A DNA stretch of 64,000 nt from Acidobacteriaceae bacterium (GTDB lineage Bacteria > Acidobacteriota > Terriglobia > Terriglobales > Acidobacteriaceae), in contig JARLFY010000030.1 of the NCBI GenBank assembly GCA_031296325.1, positions 1 through 64,000 of the forward strand, given 5' to 3'. Position numbers and translations under genes: made by a program. Of this stretch, positions 58,601-64,000 are shown in pieces (within the stretch, counting starts at the first letter, position 1; every line of letters starts with the position of its first letter). The notes under the pieces are model-generated. The model saw only the letters and a program-made list of their open reading frames with translations, did not search any database and was not told the DNA's origin.

Positions 58601-58873
58601 ATGCTGTACTGTGTGGTTCAGCCCTCATGGATTGACGGGGGGTGGCATACATATCGATCTTGCGGAGAAATCTTTTGGAATCAACCTGTTACGTCAAGGG
58701 TGTACCTGCAAGGTATTCATTACAAAATACTTACAGATAATATTGATTATGAATGGCTTGTTGGAATTGGGCGACGCAGAGGTTTAGACGTTTTCGGGAT
58801 GCCAATTCTTTATCCATACTTCTATTTTACGGGAATGGAGGATAACTACTATGCCAACTATTTTTATTGGTAA
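58601..58873 (+). CDS. Small hypothetical protein in an AT-rich patch
   Basis: 90-codon frame rich in Tyr, Trp, Phe and Ile (for example YFYFTGMEDNYYANYFYW at the end). Base composition is clearly lower in GC than the flanks. No Shine-Dalgarno and no recognised family. Could be a real small gene, or the remains of an acquired gene. Low confidence. Confidence 0.3.
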   Translation: MLYCVVQPSWIDGGWHTYRSCGEIFWNQPVTSRVYLQGIHYKILTDNIDYEWLVGIGRRRGLDVFGMPILYPYFYFTGMEDNYYANYFYW

Positions 58874-58920
58874 ATGATTGATGTGTTGATGGTTATATTG
58901 ATTGGGGCTTGGCAGCAAAA

Positions 58921-58981
58921 GGCCCGGAGCTAAAGCCCATTGAAGTAAGGGCGTTTATTCAGAGGGCTGAAGCCCGCTGCT
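58921..58981. repeat. GGGCTAAAGCCC-family fragments
   Basis: GGAGCTAAAGCCC and GAGGGCTGAAGCCCGC. Related to the pair at 23644-23704. Together with the AT-rich patch they fill the 58520-59107 gap. Confidence 0.5.
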
Positions 58982-59107
58982 CTCTCCGAGAGGAAAAAAC
59001 ATTCCCTCAGATCTAAAGCGGTCAAAGTAATGGGGTAGAGTGTTGCGGTGCGAACGGAATGCGGGATTCTTCTATCCCCTGATATAACGGATACGGAGAG
59101 TTATTCG

Positions 59108-60463
59108 ATGAAGAAGTTTTTTGGAACCGACGGCATTCGTGGCGTCGCAGGTCAGTCGCCCCTCGATCCCGCCACCATCTACGCCGTCGGCCTCGCCTTG
59201 GCACACCATCTGGGCGATACCCCCAGAATCCTCATTGGACAGGACACGCGAGAGAGTTCCAACTGGATCGCGGCTACGCTGACCGCTGGCCTGACCGCTG
59301 GCGGTGCAACTGTTGAGAGTGCGGGCGTTATCACCACCCCGGCGGTTGCGCTGCTGACCCGTGCGCACGGCTTCAGCGCAGGCGTCGTCATCTCCGCCTC
59401 GCACAATCCTTGGCAGGACAACGGCATCAAGCTCTTTGGCCCGGACGGCTACAAGCTGCCCGACTCGACCGAGATGGCCATTGAGGACGAGATTCTGCGT
59501 CGTCTGGAATTCTCCTCGAACCTCGAACCTCGAACCTTGAACCTTGAACCTCTCGTCAATGAGAGCGACCGCGCCGAGTACGTTCGCTTTCTGCTGGAAG
59601 CTGTTCCAGACCTCTCGCTGGATGGTCGGAGTCTGGTCGTCGACTGCGCCAACGGAGCCGCCAGTTCGGTCGCTCCAGAGGTCTTTGCTGCGCTCAACGC
59701 CAATGGCGGCGGGAAGGTTATCCTCACTCACGTCAGCCCCAACGGACGCAACATCAACGAGAACTGCGGTGCGCTGCACCCCAAGGTTGTGGCCGCAGAG
59801 GTCGTCGCACAAGGGGCCTCGATGGGCATTACCTTCGACGGCGACGCGGATCGTGCGTTATTTGCCGACGAGCATGGACAGGTGGTCAACGGCGACGCGG
59901 TTTTGCTGCTGGCTGCGCGCGATCTGGCCGCTCGTGGACTGCTGACCAACTTCACAGTGGTCGCCACGACGATGTCCAACATGGGCCTGGAGGCCGCGCT
60001 CAACCGCTCTGGAATCAAGATGCTGCGCGCTCCCGTCGGCGACAAGTACGTTCTTGAAGAGATGCTGGCGACCGGCGCAGCTCTGGGCGGCGAGCAGTCG
60101 GGACACATCCTCTTCACGGGCCGCTCCACCACTGGGGACGGGCTGCTGACCGCGCTTCTGCTGCTGGACATCGTACACCGCAGCGGGAAAACGCTGGCCC
60201 AGCTTACCGCAGACCTGAAGACCTTTCCGCAGGTGATTGTGAACGTGCGTGTGCGCGAGAAGCGTCCGCTGGAGACGATTCCTGCGGTCGTGGCCGCCAT
60301 CGCCGCCGCCGAGCTTGCACTGGCGGATTCGGGCCGCGTCGTCATTCGCTACTCCGGCACGGAGGCTCTGGCGCGCGTCATGATCGAGGCCGAGTCCGAT
60401 GCCCTCATGCAGCAGCACTCCGAAGCAATTGCCAACGCCATTCGCAGCGAACTCGGCGTATAG
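59108..60463 (+). CDS. glmM: Phosphoglucosamine mutase, with a repeat-coded insert
   Basis: Converts glucosamine 6-phosphate to glucosamine 1-phosphate for peptidoglycan and lipopolysaccharide. 451 aa. N-terminal FGTDGIRGVAG, catalytic loop ISASHNP (Ser98), Mg loop FDGDADR, sugar loop GGEQSGH, phosphate loop RYSGTEAL. Between domains 1 and 2 (residues about 136-150) the segment SNLEPRTLNLEPL is encoded by five TCGAACC heptamers. Start at ATG 59108 with a nearby GGAGAG. Confidence 0.96.
   Translation: MKKFFGTDGIRGVAGQSPLDPATIYAVGLALAHHLGDTPRILIGQDTRESSNWIAATLTAGLTAGGATVESAGVITTPAVALLTRAHGFSAGVVISASHNPWQDNGIKLFGPDGYKLPDSTEMAIEDEILRRLEFSSNLEPRTLNLEPLVNESDRAEYVRFLLEAVPDLSLDGRSLVVDCANGAASSVAPEVFAALNANGGGKVILTHVSPNGRNINENCGALHPKVVAAEVVAQGASMGITFDGDADRALFADEHGQVVNGDAVLLLAARDLAARGLLTNFTVVATTMSNMGLEAALNRSGIKMLRAPVGDKYVLEEMLATGAALGGEQSGHILFTGRSTTGDGLLTALLLLDIVHRSGKTLAQLTADLKTFPQVIVNVRVREKRPLETIPAVVAAIAAAELALADSGRVVIRYSGTEALARVMIEAESDALMQQHSEAIANAIRSELGV
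59516..59550 (+). repeat. Heptanucleotide TCGAACC tandem repeat inside glmM
   Basis: Five T(C/T)GAACC units in frame, adding an Asn/Leu/Glu/Pro loop between two domains of GlmM. Same unit as in the prepilin leader. Confidence 0.8.
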
Positions 60464-60499
60464 CGCTGGATGGGGAAGAACTCGTTTTTGGCACGGAGA

Positions 60500-60645
60500 G
60501 AAGAAGGCTCGGGGGCTAAAGTAGTTCCCGTAATGGGGTGCGTCGTCCAACGAGCCTAAGCAGATTCCTCCGCTTCGCTACGGAATGACAACCAAAGTGG
60601 TCTACAGTAATTTGAGAAACATCTAGCCGCTCCGAAGAGACTTTA
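60500..60645. repeat. CATTC dispersed element copy 15
   Basis: Core GCAGATTCCTCCGC..CTACGGAATGACA (60560-60591), then GTGGTCTACAGTAATTTGAG and CTCTTCGG-type end; the stop of the response regulator (TAA, 60643-60645) lies at its right end. Left edge uncertain. Confidence 0.62.
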
Positions 60646-61050
60646 TCTGGCTGATAATTTAGGCACAGCAGGCAGCAGAGAGGCTACACGCGTCTGAATC
60701 TGTTCCAGCGAGAAGGGCTTTATGAGGAAGGACTGCGCGCCAGCCTGCATGGATTGGAGCAACTGCGGGTAGTCGGATTCTGCGGTGAGGATTACGACCG
60801 GAACGCCTTGTGCAAGGTTGCGCAACTGTTTCTCCAACAAAAATTGAAGCCCATCCATGATTGGCATGTGAAGGTCGCAGAGGATGATGTCGATCGGCTG
60901 GTTGTTGGCGACAGAATCTTCGATTGCGGAGAGTCCCTCCACTCCGTTAGAGGCGTACAGCACATCGGTCAAACCCAGATCGCTCTGGCCCAACGCATGC
61001 TTCAGAAGCGTTCTCATTACTGCTGAGTCGTCAAGGATCAGGACTCTCAT
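60643..61050 (-). CDS. Single-domain response regulator (CheY-like)
   Basis: 135-aa receiver domain without output domain. Acidic pair Asp7-Asp8 (LILDDSA), phosphoacceptor Asp59 (IILCDLHMP), Thr89 (VVILTAESD), Lys111 (FLIKPFS). Start at ATG 61050 with GAGGAG 7 bases upstream; the open frame further upstream is repeat-coded (SFRSEG) and not part of the gene. Likely a phosphorelay or motility-type regulator; no histidine kinase is nearby. Confidence 0.93.
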   Translation of the reverse strand: MRVLILDDSAVMRTLLKHALGQSDLGLTDVLYASNGVEGLSAIEDSVANNQPIDIILCDLHMPIMDGLQFLLEKQLRNLAQGVPVVILTAESDYPQLLQSMQAGAQSFLIKPFSLEQIQTRVASLLPAVPKLSAR

Positions 61051-61130
61051 CTTGTGCTCCTCGAATCGCGTTGTAGAGTGTCTATCGGCACATTCGCCCC
61101 GCGCTTGAGTTTGGCCCGCAGCGGAGGCAG

Positions 61131-61231
61131 AGCCTTTTAGTCTACGGGGTTGACCGCCGTGGAGCGAGCGAAAGCAGATTCCTTCGCTACGGAATGACAA
61201 ATTGATCTATAGCAACTCCGAAAAAGCGCTA
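61131..61231. repeat. CATTC dispersed element copy 16
   Basis: About 101 bp: AGAGCCTTTTAG at left, core GCAGATTCC..CTACGGAATGACA (61173-61199), ATCTATAGCAACTCCGAAAA and AGCGCTA at right. The GH28 stop codon (TAG, 61229-61231) is its right terminus. Ends are inverted matches (AG-GC-TTTT). Confidence 0.78.
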
Positions 61232-62647
61232 AGGCGCGGGAAAAGGGACGAAATTGGCGGCGCAGGCGGGCAGAGATCCGGGACGCTGCTTGCCGAGGAT
61301 GGTGGAGTCGTCTCCGGTGAAGACGGGGTTTGCAGGGCCGGGGCCGAAGGTGAGATCGGTGTGAATGGCCTGCGCCTTGTAGCGGGATGCTCCGTCAAGC
61401 AACAGAACTCCGTCAAGGGTTACACCGATGCGGTGCGCATGGTCGAAGCCGTTGAACTGTAGCTTGCCGCCGCCGCTGATGCGGACGTTGCGCAGGGTGA
61501 TGTTTTTGTAGACCGGGTAGAGCGCGACGCCCTTGCCGGGGAAGGAATAGGCAGTATCGAAGACGATGGGATTCTTGGAGTCGCGGATGCAGACGTCGTC
61601 GTAGAGAACGTCCTCCACCAGCCCGCCGCGAGTGGGGTTGGACTTGATGCGCAGTCCGTTGTCTGGGCCGTCGAGGGTGAGGCTGCGGACGAGGATCTGG
61701 CTGACTCCGCCGTTGGTCTCGCTGCCGATCGACATGCCGTGGCCGGAGTAGAAGTGGTTGTCGAGGACGGAGACGTTGGTGGTAGGGCCGTCTCCCGCCT
61801 TGATGGCGATGTCGTCGTCTCCGGTGCGGATGTAGGTGTGGGTGATGGTAATGTTTCGCGACTGTGAGGGGTCGATGCCGTCGGTGTTGCGCGCCGTTCT
61901 GGGCGTGTCGATTTTAACGCCCCAGACGGTGAGGCCGTCGCCGCGATGGTAGGAGACGTGGAAGTTGGGCGAGTTGCGCAGGGTGATGCGGTAGAGCGTG
62001 AAGTCGTCGGTGAGGTCGGTCTCGATGAGGCGGGGAACCTGCTGGCGACCGGCGGTGCGTGCCTCCTCGGCCAGATCCCACCAGCTCTTGGCCGAGGGCT
62101 TGCCGTCGGCGATGATGGTGGCTCCGCCCTGACCGTCGATGACGCCATCGCCCATGATCGCCGAGCCAGTGGCGTTCTTCGCGGTAATCAGCGGGTGACA
62201 GCCGGAGGGTGCGTCCGAGACCAGGCCGCAGGAACTGTTGGAGATCTCGTAGTCCTGCGGATTGCGCGAGGCGAAGAGGGTGACGCTCTTGTCGATCAGC
62301 AGGGTAACTCCGGCGCGAAGCTGGATGGGGCCGGAGAGGAAGGCGGTCTTCGCTGCGGCGTTCGCGGGGTCTGGAGCCAGTTCGACGGCGTGGCCCTTGG
62401 CGCAGTGATCGAGAGCCTGCTGGATGCGTCGGGTGTCCTCCGCAACGGAGCGGGTGGTGCGCGACTCAATCTCTCCGCTGGTGGCGCTGGCCGGAGTGAA
62501 GACGGACGTCAACGTGACGCAGGTGGGCGGAAGGACCGGCTCGACGACCTTGCGCGTGTCCTGCGCGGACGAGGCTGCGCAGACGAGCAGGACAGCGAGA
62601 GAAGCGACAAATATACGAAGGACTGAGGGTTGCTGCGCTGAACTCAT
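61229..62647 (-). CDS. Glycoside hydrolase family 28 (polygalacturonase-like), secreted
   Basis: About 472 aa from ATG 62647 with a signal peptide (FVASLAVLLVCAASSA, before QDTRK). Right-handed beta-helix of GH28. Catalytic motifs: NTDGIDPS, TGDDDIAIKAG (catalytic Asp pair), GHGMSIGSE (His), and RIKSN (substrate Arg/Lys). All four are present, so it should hydrolyse galacturonan-type polysaccharide or rhamnogalacturonan. The longer N-terminus to 62785 is not supported. Its stop codon is the end of a dispersed element. Confidence 0.93.
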   Translation of the reverse strand: MSSAQQPSVLRIFVASLAVLLVCAASSAQDTRKVVEPVLPPTCVTLTSVFTPASATSGEIESRTTRSVAEDTRRIQQALDHCAKGHAVELAPDPANAAAKTAFLSGPIQLRAGVTLLIDKSVTLFASRNPQDYEISNSSCGLVSDAPSGCHPLITAKNATGSAIMGDGVIDGQGGATIIADGKPSAKSWWDLAEEARTAGRQQVPRLIETDLTDDFTLYRITLRNSPNFHVSYHRGDGLTVWGVKIDTPRTARNTDGIDPSQSRNITITHTYIRTGDDDIAIKAGDGPTTNVSVLDNHFYSGHGMSIGSETNGGVSQILVRSLTLDGPDNGLRIKSNPTRGGLVEDVLYDDVCIRDSKNPIVFDTAYSFPGKGVALYPVYKNITLRNVRISGGGKLQFNGFDHAHRIGVTLDGVLLLDGASRYKAQAIHTDLTFGPGPANPVFTGDDSTILGKQRPGSLPACAANFVPFPAP

Positions 62648-62742
62648 GATGACGGTCTCCGGTTTTAGTGTAGATCGAAATGGCAACGACGCGAGCGATG
62701 GGAGGGATGGTCTGGCGCGTCGTCCTATAATCGGGAACGAGG

Positions 62743-62982
62743 GTGTGCGCAATGATCGCTGGGCTGATTTTTTTGTGGAACGCAACGCGGGGATATCGGC
62801 TGAGGCCGTGGCGGAGCGAGTGTCTCAAGTGGCGGATCGAGACCTTTACCGGCAAGCAGGCCGAAGCGGTCAGATTGCGCGACTTCCTGCACTTTCTCTA
62901 TGCCGAGCGCAGACAGTTGCTGCGGTTTCTGCGTTGGCTCGCGGAGATGCGTTCGTATGCGCAGGCGACAGAGAGAGTATGA
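62743..62982 (+). CDS. Conserved-looking small hypothetical protein, 79 aa
   Basis: Starts at GTG 62743 or ATG 62752 (MIAGLIFLWNATRG). One short N-terminal hydrophobic segment is followed by a basic, Arg/Leu-rich amphipathic helix region (LRDFLHFLYAERRQLLRFLRWL). It may be a membrane-associated small protein. Divergent from the GH28 gene. Not recognised. Confidence 0.55.
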   Translation: MCAMIAGLIFLWNATRGYRLRPWRSECLKWRIETFTGKQAEAVRLRDFLHFLYAERRQLLRFLRWLAEMRSYAQATERV

Positions 62983-63112
62983 TGCGGGCGGACTCCCGTC
63001 GAAGAGCGAGATTATTTTCCCTCTAGTCTGCTCTCTATCTTGTTTTAATCTGGATTGAATTGGTGGTCATCGAAGCAAATCGGGATTAAACCTTTTTTCC
63101 GTAGTCGCTGCA

Positions 63113-63142
63113 TTGCCGCTTTCCCGCTTCCAGTGCTATTCT
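63113..63142 (+). promoter_or_regulatory. Promoter of rpsO
   Basis: TTGCCG (63113-63118), 18-base spacer, TATTCT (63137-63142) with TGC in extended -10 position; about 50 bases before rpsO. Confidence 0.55.
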
Positions 63143-63195
63143 TTACCAAGACACTATCGACCAAAGTGGACTAGAGATCAGGAGCAACAAAAGCT

Positions 63196-63462
63196 GTGTT
63201 GGAATCGTTGAAAAAGACAGGCATTATCGAGAAGTTTCGTACGCACGAGTCGGACACCGGCAGCCCCGAGGTTCAGATCGCGCTGTTGAGCGAGCGCATC
63301 GGCGAGTTGACCGAGCACTTCAAAACGCACAAGAAGGATCATGGCTCTCGCCGTGGACTCTTGATGCTGGTAAGCAAGCGTCGCGGCCTTCTGGACTATC
63401 TGAAGAAGTGCGACTCGGATCGCTACCGCGAAGTCATCGGGAAACTGGGCATTCGCAAGTAA
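63196..63462 (+). CDS. rpsO: 30S ribosomal protein S15
   Basis: 88-aa primary 16S rRNA-binding protein. Shows [60 protein letters not shown] and [16 protein letters not shown] (C-terminus). Start is GTG 63196, with AGGAG 11 bases upstream. The gene order rpsO-pnp is the usual one. Confidence 0.97.
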   Translation: MLESLKKTGIIEKFRTHESDTGSPEVQIALLSERIGELTEHFKTHKKDHGSRRGLLMLVSKRRGLLDYLKKCDSDRYREVIGKLGIRK

Positions 63463-63824
63463 GCCGGGACTGGGACAAGCCCTCATCATGGACGCAAGCA
63501 AGTTTCGCCATGCTACGACATTCAATCTCTCGCAGAGCTGTTTCGGCACTTGCCGATGGAGTTGCTGACGATGGGAGAGTCTTTCTACGCATGCGCCTCC
63601 GAGGCCCGGAACACGGGTCGGTTGCGTTGCTCTCAATCCATGGGCTCCCAATTTGCGGGCTTTCAGGTTATCTCACAGATTTCAGCTATGCACTCCGCTG
63701 GCGAGCGTAAGGCTCGCACAGCCGGAGTGCATTTTTGCGCGCATAGGGCTTGTTGTTGACCAGCCACTCCGCGCACTCACAAGTTCCATTACTGATAGAA
63801 GAAAAAACAGAGAAGAGGCAAAAC
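63463..63824. other. rpsO-pnp intergenic region
   Basis: No gene. Contains the terminator at 63688-63736, and at the end AGAAGAGG (63811-63818), the pnp ribosome-binding site. In other bacteria this spacer holds RNase III sites that control pnp; here only the nested hairpin is evident. Confidence 0.5.
63688..63736 (+). terminator. Terminator/attenuator hairpin between rpsO and pnp
   Basis: ATGCACTCCG / CGGAGTGCAT outer stem with inner GCGAGC / GCTCGC stem, followed by TTTTTG. Confidence 0.8.
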
Positions 63825-64000
63825 ATGAAGCAGGAAGTTACAGTTGAGCTTGCCGGCGGCAAGCGAATTACATTCGAGACCGGACGGATGGCCAAGCAGG
63901 CCTCCGGCGCCGCGTTCACCACTTGCGGAGACAATGCAGTTCTGGCGACGGCCGTGGCCTCGCCCGACCCCAAGGAAGGCATCGACTTCTTCCCTCTGAC
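63825..64000 (+). CDS. pnp: Polynucleotide phosphorylase, N-terminal part (cut by window end)
   Basis: 3'-5' exoribonuclease of RNA decay. The visible 58 residues ([20 protein letters not shown], ..[19 protein letters not shown], ..[19 protein letters not shown]) are the start of the first RNase PH domain. ATG 63825 has AGAAGAGG 6 bases upstream. The gene continues beyond the window. Confidence 0.95.
   Translation, partial: MKQEVTVELAGGKRITFETGRMAKQASGAAFTTCGDNAVLATAVASPDPKEGIDFFPL

Noticed and set aside
61051-61200. N-terminal extension of the response regulator frame (reading SFRSEGICFRS)
   Set aside because: It is a translated CATTC repeat; the ATG at 61050 has a good ribosome-binding site and begins at the receiver domain.

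Overview
The window is a GC-rich chromosomal segment of mostly single-copy housekeeping genes. Family content suggests an Acidobacteriota (Terriglobia/Acidobacteriaceae-like) genome: a hopanoid radical-SAM protein of the HpnJ type, an FCD regulator next to lrgAB, an RGG-tailed DEAD-box helicase, a PKD/NHL lipoprotein, a GH28 glycosidase, an hrcA-grpE-dnaJ block and dense intergenic repeats. That placement is inference; no rRNA gene is present to fix it.

Layout. 1-860: end of an integrated element (tyrosine recombinase next to tRNA-Asp). 1214-8910: permease with a Cys-rich tail, RdgB, HAD phosphatase, phosphohexomutase, mannose-1-phosphate guanylyltransferase, aminotransferase, CoaD. 9029-11083: ECF sigma, anti-sigma and Spy/CpxP-like operon. 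11204-15593: FCD regulator divergent from lrgAB, recA, and an FMN riboswitch driving ribB. 15897-22544: three-gene transglutaminase / DUF2126 / circularly permuted ATP-grasp / alpha-E system, whose chemistry is unknown. 22810-27244: infC (AUU start), ABC-F ATPase, RNA helicase. 27997-32681: M16 protease, prepilin, LolA-like protein, HAD-IB phosphatase, DapA-like protein lacking the catalytic residues. 32851-33736: a candidate aromatic-amino-acid attenuator before shikimate kinase. 33829-40201: AI-2E-type permease, RsmE, dnaJ/grpE/hrcA, paired half-size DMT transporters. 40243-40831: a small GIY-YIG nuclease gene between inverted copies of the dispersed repeat. 40829-58519: hpnJ, engB, inositol-phosphate synthase, DedA, NHL lipoprotein, tpiA, rpsA, HIT, purA, CAP-domain protein, fcl, gmd, NUDIX. 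59108-64000: glmM, response regulator, GH28, rpsO and the start of pnp.

The main non-gene theme is a family of about 100-200 bp dispersed elements, called CATTC elements here. They are built round the cores TGTCATTCTGAGCG..GAAGAATCC and TGTCATTCCG..GCGGAGGAATC, in either orientation. Their ends resemble TAG-AGCATTTTC, and many copies begin exactly at the stop codon of the upstream gene. Two copies sit inside another palindromic repeat (ATCCGTG family), which indicates that they move. One pair brackets the GIY-YIG nuclease gene, giving a hypothesis of an autonomous nuclease-encoding element with many non-autonomous derivatives, analogous in layout to REP/RAYT systems but with a different enzyme. 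One copy supplies the start codon and signal-peptide N-terminus of the LolA-like gene.

Metabolic links: the phosphohexomutase and guanylyltransferase (4147-6817) with gmd and fcl (55844-57982) complete a plausible GDP-mannose to GDP-L-fucose route split over two loci.
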